A DNA stretch of 9,403 nucleotides from JBCDCU01 sp039180865 (lineage in GTDB: Bacteria > Pseudomonadota > Alphaproteobacteria > Rhizobiales > JACESI01), in the NCBI GenBank assembly GCA_039180865.1, contig JBCDCZ010000176.1, positions 1 through 9,403 on the forward strand, read 5' to 3'. The position numbers and the translations under genes are program-made. This document shows positions 1 through 6,616 of the stretch, in pieces. The notes under the pieces are model-generated. The model had not been told where the DNA came from, made no database searches, and saw only the letters and a list, made by a program, of their open reading frames with translations. The first letter of the stretch is position 1, and each line of letters opens with the position of its first letter.

Positions 1-12
1 GATCAAAAGGAA

Positions 13-89
13 TGGTACAGTTGAGTGGATTCGAACCACCGACCTTCGGAGCCACAATCCGACGCTCTAACCAACTGAGCTACAACTGC
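13..89 (-). tRNA. tRNA-His (anticodon GTG)
   Basis: The reverse strand folds into a full cloverleaf of 77 nt including an encoded CCA. The acceptor stem is GCAGTTG paired with CAACTGT, the D arm reads GCTCAGTTGGTTAGAGC, the anticodon stem-loop is TCGGA-TTGTGGC-TCCGA with anticodon GTG, and the T arm contains GGTTCGAATCC. The discriminator base (73) is A, the first pair is G1-U72, and the base before G1 is T, so no G-1 is encoded. Most bacterial tRNA-His carry an encoded G-1 opposite C73; the A73 form without G-1 is known from many Alphaproteobacteria, which have a matching divergent HisRS. Upstream (minus sense) there is AT-rich sequence with a weak promoter resemblance around 114-141, not strong enough to call. 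Confidence 0.97.
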
Positions 90-304
90 ACACGGTCCAT
101 TCCGGTACTGTTCTAATAATACCAGATAATGCGGAATTCAAGATGCCGGAGCAGGATCAAAACACACCCGATCCAACGGAAAAATATGGTTACTGGGCGT
201 AAGAATATGTGTCGGAATGAGTTTAAGTCTCCTTAATGCCTTTAGGGTAATCTGTCAGGCAAATTACAAGAGTATATCCAACTTCCGGTCCAAGGAAGCG
301 TGCC

Positions 305-1408
305 ATGTCCGACGATATTGTCTTTGTAAGCGATGGAAACGAAGCTTTCGAAGCCCATCTCGACCGTTTGCGTATGCATTATACGGTTCGCTTGAAGGCA
401 TGGGGCAAGAAATCAAAGATCACGCTCGATGACGCGCGTCTCGCGATTATCGCGGTCAACCTTGCAAGCAGTGAGAATATCTCCGCCCTTCGCACGCTTA
501 TGAAAACGGTCCCGACTGACGTGAGTACCGTTTTTCTGGTCAATCGGAAGAACCGGTCAGAGACGATCCAGGCCGGGGCTCTCGGCGCAAAGTTGATGCT
601 TGAACGAACCGTCGACCCGGATCAATTGATCGCAAACGTCGTTCGTCTTCTTGCAACATCCAACATTGTCACGAAGAAACACGAAATCGCTGAGGCCGGC
701 ACCGGTCGAATGAGCGACATGATGGATGAGATCACCAGAGTGATCCGCAGCGGCGAACGTTTATCGTCCGCCCGGGTGAATGAATGTGCCGATGGCGTTA
801 TCGAGACCGTTACGACATGCGGTGTCGATACCATGCTGGAGGCGATCCGAAAGCACCACTCCTTCACCTACCGGCACTCGATGATTGTTACGACATTCGC
901 CACGGCGCTAGGTGTGATGTATAATTTGCGCCAGGACGACATCAATCGTCTCACTGTTGGTGCGCTCCTTCACGACGTCGGAAAGCATGTGATTTCGCCC
1001 AAGATCCTGGATAAGCCCGGCGATCTGACGGAGAGCGAGGCTTCAATTATGAGGCGACATCCAGTTGATGGCGCCGCCTTGTTGAAAGTCAGCGGTGATT
1101 TCGACCAGGAAGTGATCGATATTGCGAGAAGCCATCATGAATTGCTCGATGGTTCGGGTTATCCCGATGGTCTTCAGGGCATGGAAGTTCCCGATATCGT
1201 GAGAGTTGTCACTGTCGTTGATATCTTTGCAGCCCTCATCGAGGCCCGCAGCTACAAGAATTCCCTTTCAGCCGAAAAAGCCTACGAAAAACTCGAAGCA
1301 TTCGGCCGCAAGCTCGATACCGATATCGTACGCGCGTTTCGACCCGTCGCCCTATCGAGCGAAAATGACAGTCTGATAAGCCGCCTCAAAATGAAATTTG
1401 CGGCCTGA
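305..1408 (+). CDS. HD-GYP domain protein, probable c-di-GMP phosphodiesterase
   Basis: A 367-residue cytoplasmic protein with no signal peptide or membrane segment. Residues about 180-345 form an HD-GYP domain, a family that hydrolyses cyclic di-GMP. The metal-site residues are present: H191 (YRHS), the dyad H223-D224 followed by GK, H252 (RRHP), H277-H278 and the signature D282-G-S-G-Y-P287, then D306. The residue four before H191, a glutamate in trinuclear-metal members such as PmGH (from memory), is F187 here, so a two-metal site is my inference. Residues 1-115 have the strand/helix rhythm of a receiver domain (IVFVSD, LAIIAVNL, TVFLVN) but lack the phospho-acceptor aspartate and conserved lysine, so phosphorylation is unlikely. 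AAGGAAG (292-298) lies 6 nt before the ATG and fixes the start. The 215 bases between the tRNA and this gene show no other gene; a TTAC-N5-GTAA repeat at 190-202 is the only symmetry noted. The target process (motility or biofilm) cannot be read from the sequence. Confidence 0.93.
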   Translation: MSDDIVFVSDGNEAFEAHLDRLRMHYTVRLKAWGKKSKITLDDARLAIIAVNLASSENISALRTLMKTVPTDVSTVFLVNRKNRSETIQAGALGAKLMLERTVDPDQLIANVVRLLATSNIVTKKHEIAEAGTGRMSDMMDEITRVIRSGERLSSARVNECADGVIETVTTCGVDTMLEAIRKHHSFTYRHSMIVTTFATALGVMYNLRQDDINRLTVGALLHDVGKHVISPKILDKPGDLTESEASIMRRHPVDGAALLKVSGDFDQEVIDIARSHHELLDGSGYPDGLQGMEVPDIVRVVTVVDIFAALIEARSYKNSLSAEKAYEKLEAFGRKLDTDIVRAFRPVALSSENDSLISRLKMKFAA

Positions 1409-1419
1409 TTGACCGCACG

Positions 1420-1445
1420 AAAAAACCCGGGCCGAATGCCCGGGT
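1420..1445 (-). terminator. Rho-independent terminator of the phasin gene
   Basis: A perfect 8-bp stem ACCCGGGC / GCCCGGGT (1425-1432 with 1438-1445) closes a 5-base loop. On the minus strand the stem is followed directly by a run of six T, the classic intrinsic terminator layout, about 40 nt after the phasin stop codon. On the plus strand the hairpin comes 17 nt after the HD-GYP stop, but only a weak T content follows, so it is primarily the phasin terminator and perhaps a partial bidirectional one between the two convergent genes. Confidence 0.88.
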
Positions 1446-1484
1446 ATCCCCTTGTCCCAATCTTTAGCCGCTCGGGCCTTCGCG

Positions 1485-2033
1485 TTAGGCGACTTTGAAC
1501 GTCTCAGCCGTTTTCTGGAAGGCTTCCTTGTAAGGAGCGCTTGTCTCCTTCGTAATGCGCGCGGTCATATCCTGAAAAGTCTTGGCCTGATCCTGGAGAG
1601 CTTCGACCTGCTTCTTCATGAACGAAGTCTGCAGCTCGATCGCCTCGGAAAATGATTTGACAGCGAATACGTCTTTTACGTGTGCAAACGTTGCGTCCGT
1701 GTTTTCCTGAGCAAGTTCAAGCGCTTTGCTGTTGAACTCGATGACGCCGTCGCGGGTTTTGGCAATGGTCTCTTCCAAAACTGATGTTGCGTCTTCTGCA
1801 GTAACCTTGAACTTCTCGTAGGCTTCTTTGCTGCGCTGAACGCTGGTTTCAGCAAAATCGCGGAATGCCGGCGGAACTTCCATTGCAGGCATGGCTGGCA
1901 TCGGAGGAAATGCAAAAACGTCAGTCTCAGTTGCTTTCGCCTCGGCCTTCGGAGCCGGTTTAGCAGCCGCTTTCGGAGCGGCCGTCTTAGCGGCAGCCGT
2001 TTTCGGCGCTGCCTTTGGTTTCGGTGTGGTCAT
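1485..2033 (-). CDS. phaP: Phasin (polyhydroxyalkanoate granule-associated protein)
   Basis: A 182-residue protein. Residues about 55-180 are amphipathic, helix-forming and nearly free of Gly and Pro, with the pattern of the Phasin_2 family (FRDFAETSVQRSKEAYEKFK at the start, EFNSKALELAQENTDA in the middle, and an SFSEAIELQTSFMKKQVEAL segment), typical of rhizobial phasins that coat PHB granules and limit their size. Residues 1-35 are an unusual Ala/Lys/Pro-rich tail resembling the histone H1-like tails of PhaF-type granule proteins, joined through a Pro/Met-rich hinge (FPPMPAMPAMEVPP, about 42-55). AAGGA at 2042-2046 lies 8 nt before the ATG and supports the start. The gene is monocistronic: its own promoter and TGC-N3-GCA operators lie upstream and a strong terminator follows. 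Repression by PhaR, relieved when PHB accumulates, is inferred from the operator and from known alphaproteobacterial practice. Confidence 0.93.
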   Translation of the reverse strand: MTTPKPKAAPKTAAAKTAAPKAAAKPAPKAEAKATETDVFAFPPMPAMPAMEVPPAFRDFAETSVQRSKEAYEKFKVTAEDATSVLEETIAKTRDGVIEFNSKALELAQENTDATFAHVKDVFAVKSFSEAIELQTSFMKKQVEALQDQAKTFQDMTARITKETSAPYKEAFQKTAETFKVA

Positions 2034-2109
2034 CGTATCGATCCTTATATTCGATCAAATTCTCATGCGGGAAACGCCTTGGGGGAGGTGGAAGGCGCCA
2101 ATGGGGAGC

Positions 2110-2137
2110 ATATTAACAAATAAATGCTGCATTGCAA
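2110..2137 (-). promoter_or_regulatory. Putative phasin promoter (-35/-10)
   Basis: On the minus strand TTGCAA (2132-2137) and TAATAT (2110-2115) are separated by 16 bases and would start transcription about 70 nt before the phasin ATG. Each hexamer matches the sigma-70 consensus in four of six positions. The -35 and spacer lie inside the 29-nt palindrome at 2118-2146, so a protein bound there would block RNA polymerase. The element is assigned by position and resemblance only. Confidence 0.5.
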
Positions 2138-2156
2138 CATTTATTTTTGCGCCGCA
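2118..2156. promoter_or_regulatory. Candidate PhaR operator pair (palindrome plus second TGC-N3-GCA)
   Basis: Positions 2118-2146 are a nearly perfect 29-nt inverted repeat: arms AAATAAATG and CATTTATTT flank CTGC-ATT-GCAA, with only the pair at 2127/2137 breaking symmetry apart from the centre T2132. A second TGC-GCC-GCA lies at 2148-2156; the two centres (2132 and 2152) are 20 bp apart, about two helical turns. Alphaproteobacterial PhaR repressors bind TGC-rich sites close to CTGC-N3-GCAG (known for Rhodobacter and Paracoccus, from memory); the first site matches seven of eight fixed bases. Location over the phasin promoter makes PhaR the obvious ligand, but this is inferred and phaR is not in the window. 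Confidence 0.62.
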
Positions 2157-2462
2157 CAATTTGCCGTACTCGGTTGTGAGATGTATCGCGGAAAAGCACT
2201 GGAATTTACCGTGCGTCAATTCGCAAAACCTCCCGTTGTGGTTAACCAATCCTATATTGTATTTCTGATCGGCGGTCGGAAAAGCTGGACGCTCAGGGCC
2301 TCGCAACGCTATTCAAGGACAGCAGCCGATTAAAGACCGGCAAACGACAGGGATATCCGTGGCCTTGCAATACCTGGCGAGTGATCGCGATATAACAAAC
2401 TGAAGGCTCGATATCGCTTTGGCGAAGCAAGGCAAGGGGAGTATGGAAAGGTCCATGCATCA
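2157..2462. other. Intergenic leader region of the histidine kinase gene
   Basis: About 300 bases separate the phasin operator from the kinase start and hold no convincing gene. Visible elements are GGTTAACC at 2240-2247, which contains TTAACC, the half-site of the cell-cycle regulator CtrA, followed six bases later by TATATT (2253-2258), a plausible -10; a second possible -10, TATAAC, lies at 2391-2396 without a good -35. Just before the kinase, a seven-codon ORF (2443-2466) ends in a TGA overlapping the kinase ATG. None of these is certain. Confidence 0.4.
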
Positions 2463-5400
2463 ATGACGGTCGATCGTCTGAGTAAGTTTGCCGCCATTTC
2501 GTGTCACGAACGCGTATCCCAACGCCTGTTCTCCGTCAAACCTGCCTGGGTCTGGTCGCTAAAAGGCGACCGTGTTCTTTGGTCAAACGAATCTGGATGC
2601 CGCTATCTTGGTGCGAAGACTTTCAAGGAACTCTCGAAACGCAAGTTTAACCGGATGTCCCCGGCAACCGCCGAGATTATCCGGATAGCGCGGAAGGGCG
2701 AACTCAATCAGAAAGAGAAGCGAAGCCTCAGTTTCTATCTCGGCATGACGCCGCTCACCGTGCATGCCCACCTGTATCTTATCGATATCAATCTGCCAGA
2801 CGCCCAATCGACCCGTGCAGTTTTCATCGACGTCCGGAAGATTGCGGACAAATCACAAGCGCAAATTAACGCCGGCGATGAAGATGGCCTGGTCAAGATG
2901 CTATCCTGGAGCAATGCAGATGCCGCATTAATCAGCCCTGCCGGAAAGGTGAAGGAGAACTCCAAGGCGTTCCCAGTGAACACATTCTCGAAGAAGGAGC
3001 TGCGAGCCCTTTCAAACATTGCGGAGGAGGCTGATAAACCCATTCAGGTTGTTAGCGAAGGTAACATTTTTACCGGCCTTCTCGTTGAAAAGGATGACGG
3101 TGATAAACGTCTGCTCCTTACAGCCGTCCCGAGGAACGAAGACCGTCCGGAAAATCTGCCGTTTCTCATTGATTTGCCGTCGGATAAGGACGAAACGGAA
3201 ATGGCCGACCCCACCAGAAATCAAGCACATTCCGATGATGATGATTTGAGTGTCTTGAATGCTGATGCCCCGGCGAATGCCGACCACGAGCAAGCACCGG
3301 GGGATGCCAATCACGAAACGACAAAAGACGCGCCTTTAACGGATGTGCGCTTTCTCATAGAACTCGCCGCCGACGCCAGCATCGCAGAGATCTCGGAGCC
3401 GTTCGCACATGCCGTCGGGGCGCCGCGCGATGGCTTTACGAACCAAAGCCTTTTCGAATTGGCAGACGATCTCTTGATAGATCCGCAGGGTGCGCTTCCG
3501 ACCCACTTTGATCAGGAGGCCATCTGGAGCGGGAGGTTTAACTGGCCTTTGGCAGGGACCGGTACAATCGGGGATCGGAGTGATCCGCCCACGCGGGCTC
3601 CGGTCGATCTCACGGTCATGCCGGTCTTCGACGCCGCACGAACCTTTCAGGGATTTCGGGGCTTTGGAACCCTTCGTTTAAAGGATGCCAATAAGAGCGG
3701 TGATTACGAGCATGAGGCGGTCCAAAAATGCCTGCGACGTACTGCTGAACAAACACCGGCGCCAGAAAAACCAAGCTCAAAAGAAAAATCGACTGATGCC
3801 TCCGAAAGCGTCCATGAAGACGATTTGGACAAATCTTTTGAGGCACTCGACGCTGAAGATACTCAAACTCAGACCGACATGGATCTTGAGTTCGAAAGCG
3901 ACGAGGGAATCAGTGATCGGCAGCCAGACAAGGACGGCACCAATGACATCGGAGATCTGGAAACACCCGATGATGCAAGCACCAACATCATTCCGCTTCA
4001 CGGCAAACCAAAGCCTGTAGCGGCGGACGAAACGTCGGTGGAGGATAACGCGCTCACCAAACCGGAACGAAGGGCGTTTGAACAGATCGCTCGCGCCCTT
4101 AATGCACGCATTGAGGGAGAAAAGGCATCGTCTTCTAAAGAGACCGAGGGCGTCGAACTCTCCAAAATCGCGGTCAACGACGCTTCTGCAAGCCCAAAGG
4201 CCGAAGAACCGAGGCCGGAAGAAGATGATGTCTCGGATCCCACATCGAAGGATGACGGCGCCCCGACGAAAACGCCGACCACAGAAATCCCCGAAGATCT
4301 CGTTTCGATCGAAAGCCTTGGAGCCGAAACGCATCGCCGTGTTGGTGAAGATGAGAGTGCGCCGCCTACAGAGGACACAGAGACTGATATTGCCACCGCG
4401 CATGCGGCTGGTGACGCTGACGACGAACTGATAGATGCGTCCGATGAGCGCCAAACCGACGAAGACGATCTCAAGCAGAGCAATCCCCATTCGTCAAAAG
4501 ATTCAATTTCCGAAGATATCGACGGAGCAGCCGCAAGCGTCATTGAAGGGATCGGACGCCCGCACAGGGCGGTCCGTAGCGCGCTCCGATCTGTGGCAAA
4601 TGTAACCAAGCAAACCGAACGCCCCGTCTCGGAAAACCAAGTAAGAGGCCTATATGAGGATGGCTTGCGGGACATCACGAAGGGCGTGCTTAATCGTCTT
4701 CCGCTGGGACTTATCGTATCACGGAACCGCCAGACGCTTTTTGCCAATGCGAGCCTCCTTGATTTCCTCGGCTATGAAGACCTTGCCGCCTTTGAAGAGG
4801 CGGGCGGTCTAAAAACGCTCTTTGCACCGGATCCATCGATCGAAGCTGGCGTCTTTCAGAACCGGGATGTTTTGAAGTCACTTGTCCTCAATGCCGATCA
4901 TGAGGCCGGCGATGCGCAGGAGCCGCAAACCGCCTATCTCAAGACAGCATCGGGTGACACGAAGCTTGTTGAGCTTCGGCTGCAATCCGGCGAATGGCGC
5001 GGCGAAACTGCACTTCTCATGACGCTCGCCGGCTTATCGCAGACAAACCATCTCCCGCTGAGCGAAGACGAGACCGTGAGCCGCCTCGTCGGTCAATCGA
5101 CCGATGTCATGGACATCGCTTCAGACGGCATTTTGATCGTCAACGCGAAGGCACATCTCCTGCACGCCAATGCCAGTGCGGAAGCACTGTTCGGCCATGA
5201 CCGGCGCACCATGCGTGATATGCCGCTCGCGGACCTTTTTGCCGAAGAAAGCCACAAACCGATCCACGATTACATTGACGGTTTGACGTCCAATGGCGTT
5301 GCAAGCGTGTTGAATGACGGGCGTGAGGTTATCGGTCGCGAGGCGGGCGGAGGGTTGATTCCGCTCTTCATGACAATGGGCCGGATCGATAACGAAGCCC

Positions 5401-6209
5401 CGGCCGATCAGGCGATTTACTGCGCTGTGTTGCGCGATATCACGCAATGGAAGGCCGCTGAAGAAGAGCTCATCAAGTCACGGCGGATGGCAGAAAACGC
5501 CAATGCCCAGAAGTCAGAGTTTCTGGCGAAAATCAGTCATGAAATCCGCACGCCGCTCAACGCAATCATCGGTTTTTCAGAAGTCATGATGAGCGAACAT
5601 TTCGGTCCTATGGAGAACAAGCAATATCTCGAATATGCGCGCGATATTCATACGTCCGGAACGCACCTGGTCAGTCTCGTCAATGATCTGCTCGATCTTT
5701 CGAAAATCGAGGCGGGGAAACTCGACCTCAGCTTCTCAGCGGTTGCCCTTAACCCGATCATCCAGGAGTGCGTAGCAATCATGCAGCCGGATGCGAACCG
5801 CCAGCGCATCATCCTGCGCACCAGCCTGCTCGATGAACTGCCACCGGTGGTTGCCGACGCCAGATCCATCCGCCAGATTGCTCTGAACCTGCTCTCAAAC
5901 GCCGTCAAATTCACTGATGCGGGAGGGCAGGTGATCATCTCGACGATGCTTGAAGACAACGGAGAGGTTACGCTTCGCGTCCGCGACACCGGGATCGGTA
6001 TGACGGACAAGGATCTGGAAAAAGCCATGCAGCCCTTCCGGCAAGTCGGTGCGGCCTCTCGTGGGCGGGGTGCCGGAACCGGTCTCGGGCTGCCCCTCAC
6101 CAAAGCCCTTACCGAAGCGAACAAAGCACGGTTTTCAATCGATTCCAGAGTTGACTATGGCACTTTGATCCAGGTGGTCTTCCCGAACGAACGGGTGCTT
6201 GCCCATTAA
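2463..6209 (+). CDS. cbrA: PdhS/CbrA-like multi-PAS sensor histidine kinase
   Basis: A 1248-residue kinase of the PleC/DivJ/PdhS group, which controls the phosphorylation of DivK and PleD in alphaproteobacterial cell-cycle pathways. The N-terminus has PAS-like sequence at about 20-126 (PAWVWSLKGDRVLWSN) and about 293-412. An acidic, Ser/Glu/Asp-rich, probably disordered linker fills about 415-700, interrupted by a predicted helix at about 530-553. Two clearer PAS domains follow at about 735-850 (LGLIVSRNRQTLFANASLLD) and 872-995. The HisKA H-box is FLAKISHEIRTPLNAIIGF with phospho-acceptor H1026. The ATPase domain has N1146 in NLLSNAVKF, DTGIG at 1175-1179 and GRGAGTGLGL at 1201-1210, so all catalytic boxes are intact. 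I see no transmembrane segment or receiver domain, so it is a soluble kinase or kinase/phosphatase. Adjacency to a phasin gene matches S. meliloti phaP1-cbrA as I recall it; the symbol rests on that and on the kinase core. It is roughly 200 residues longer than CbrA or Brucella PdhS (remembered lengths near 1000), mainly through the linker. The ribosome site is weak: GGAAAGG lies 11 nt before the ATG. Confidence 0.9.
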   Translation: MTVDRLSKFAAISCHERVSQRLFSVKPAWVWSLKGDRVLWSNESGCRYLGAKTFKELSKRKFNRMSPATAEIIRIARKGELNQKEKRSLSFYLGMTPLTVHAHLYLIDINLPDAQSTRAVFIDVRKIADKSQAQINAGDEDGLVKMLSWSNADAALISPAGKVKENSKAFPVNTFSKKELRALSNIAEEADKPIQVVSEGNIFTGLLVEKDDGDKRLLLTAVPRNEDRPENLPFLIDLPSDKDETEMADPTRNQAHSDDDDLSVLNADAPANADHEQAPGDANHETTKDAPLTDVRFLIELAADASIAEISEPFAHAVGAPRDGFTNQSLFELADDLLIDPQGALPTHFDQEAIWSGRFNWPLAGTGTIGDRSDPPTRAPVDLTVMPVFDAARTFQGFRGFGTLRLKDANKSGDYEHEAVQKCLRRTAEQTPAPEKPSSKEKSTDASESVHEDDLDKSFEALDAEDTQTQTDMDLEFESDEGISDRQPDKDGTNDIGDLETPDDASTNIIPLHGKPKPVAADETSVEDNALTKPERRAFEQIARALNARIEGEKASSSKETEGVELSKIAVNDASASPKAEEPRPEEDDVSDPTSKDDGAPTKTPTTEIPEDLVSIESLGAETHRRVGEDESAPPTEDTETDIATAHAAGDADDELIDASDERQTDEDDLKQSNPHSSKDSISEDIDGAAASVIEGIGRPHRAVRSALRSVANVTKQTERPVSENQVRGLYEDGLRDITKGVLNRLPLGLIVSRNRQTLFANASLLDFLGYEDLAAFEEAGGLKTLFAPDPSIEAGVFQNRDVLKSLVLNADHEAGDAQEPQTAYLKTASGDTKLVELRLQSGEWRGETALLMTLAGLSQTNHLPLSEDETVSRLVGQSTDVMDIASDGILIVNAKAHLLHANASAEALFGHDRRTMRDMPLADLFAEESHKPIHDYIDGLTSNGVASVLNDGREVIGREAGGGLIPLFMTMGRIDNEAPADQAIYCAVLRDITQWKAAEEELIKSRRMAENANAQKSEFLAKISHEIRTPLNAIIGFSEVMMSEHFGPMENKQYLEYARDIHTSGTHLVSLVNDLLDLSKIEAGKLDLSFSAVALNPIIQECVAIMQPDANRQRIILRTSLLDELPPVVADARSIRQIALNLLSNAVKFTDAGGQVIISTMLEDNGEVTLRVRDTGIGMTDKDLEKAMQPFRQVGAASRGRGAGTGLGLPLTKALTEANKARFSIDSRVDYGTLIQVVFPNERVLAH

Positions 6210-6242
6210 GAGAAGTGACAGACTAGTCGCCAAATAAAGAAA

Positions 6243-6267
6243 CCGCCGCTGCCAATGGCAACGGCGG
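6243..6267 (-). terminator. Hairpin terminator between the kinase and the small minus-strand gene
   Basis: CCGCCG/CGGCGG and TGCC/GGCA form an 11-position stem around an AAT loop, with one imperfect pair (6249/6261) that becomes a G-U wobble in the minus-strand transcript. On the minus strand it is followed by TTTCTTTATTT and lies 37 nt beyond the stop of the 86-residue gene, so it fits a terminator of that gene. It also sits 34 nt after the kinase stop but lacks a T-run on the plus strand, so its role there is weaker. Confidence 0.78.
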
Positions 6268-6303
6268 AAGACCTGACGTCACAATTAAACTTGAGTTTGG
6301 CAC

Positions 6304-6564
6304 TTATCCCTGTTTGATGACTGGAACCACGAGATCGCCCCAGTTTCCATTACCGGAATGATGGCGCGCGGTGCGCACCAGTTCAACCGACACACCAGCT
6401 TCAACAGCTTGAACAACTGTCTGGTTGAGACGATGAATCTCGTTCGCCAGCATGCGAATTGCAGACGCTTGGGCGTCATCCAGCAATTCCACCTGTTCTT
6501 CGGCGCGTTCCTTCACGCGGGCCTTCGGCTTCATGTCTTGCTCCGTACTTGCGTCCACATTCAT
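6304..6564 (-). CDS. Small conserved-looking hypothetical protein (86 aa)
   Basis: I do not recognise a named family. The 86-residue product is soluble and has a charged N-terminal third rich in Lys, Arg and Glu (MKPKARVKERAEEQVELLDD), a central amphipathic helix (ASAIRMLANEIHRLNQTVVQ, about 34-53) and a C-terminal part ending GNWGDLVVPVIKQG. Codon third positions are GC-rich as in neighbouring genes. A longer reading from 6702 is possible, but AAGGAGA at 6571-6577 lies exactly 6 nt before the ATG at 6564 and settles the start. The gene has its own downstream terminator and lies divergent to the ScfR-type regulator, which may share control of the intergenic region. Its first codons overlap, in another frame, a possible zinc-ribbon ORF. 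Function unknown; it could bind a partner through the helix. Confidence 0.78.
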   Translation of the reverse strand: MNVDASTEQDMKPKARVKERAEEQVELLDDAQASAIRMLANEIHRLNQTVVQAVEAGVSVELVRTARHHSGNGNWGDLVVPVIKQG

Positions 6565-6616
6565 CGCACGTCTCCTTCGTGAGGTTTGGATAGTCACAAT
6601 ATTTACAGAGCGACAT
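6476..6616 (-). CDS. Possible small zinc-ribbon ORF overlapping the 86-aa gene
   Basis: A 46-codon reading frame starting at an ATG at 6616 begins MSLCKYCDYPNLTKETCDEC, with four cysteines spaced C4-x2-C7-x9-C17-x2-C20 followed by GRKYG, the pattern of a treble-clef or zinc-ribbon knuckle. It overlaps the start of the 86-residue gene in a different frame and contains that gene's ribosome-binding site, which encodes its TKET segment. Against it: no good ribosome site precedes the ATG, the C-terminal half is low-complexity Arg/Gly, and codon bias in the overlap favours the other frame. It may be a real overlapping gene, an upstream ORF coupling translation, the N-terminus of a frameshifted longer protein, or chance. 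Confidence 0.35.
   Translation of the reverse strand: MSLCKYCDYPNLTKETCDECGRKYGARHEAEGPREGTRRRTGGIAG
6571..6577 (-). promoter_or_regulatory. Ribosome-binding site of the 86-aa gene
   Basis: The minus strand reads AAGGAGA, close to the full anti-Shine-Dalgarno complement, ending 6 nt before the ATG at 6564. It is the strongest such site in the window and is the reason for choosing this start over the upstream in-frame ATGs. Confidence 0.8.

Noticed and set aside
217..432. 71-codon plus-strand ORF overlapping the start of the HD-GYP gene
   Set aside because: It overlaps the HD-GYP gene in another frame, has no ribosome site and has an unordered Arg/Ser-rich product; the HD-GYP start has a good Shine-Dalgarno.
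2124..2333. 69-codon plus-strand ORF between phasin and kinase (and an 83-codon one on the minus strand)
   Set aside because: Both run through the phasin promoter palindrome, lack ribosome sites and show no family features or coding bias.
3777..4747. Two antisense ORFs of 237 and 249 codons inside the kinase linker
   Set aside because: They are shadows of the acidic, Asp/Glu/Ser-rich linker codons: their products are composition-driven (Ser/Arg/Phe-rich) without domains, starts or ribosome sites.
5648..6124. 158-codon antisense ORF over the kinase ATPase domain
   Set aside because: Antisense to strongly conserved kinase motifs; the product is Arg/Ser-rich and matches no family.
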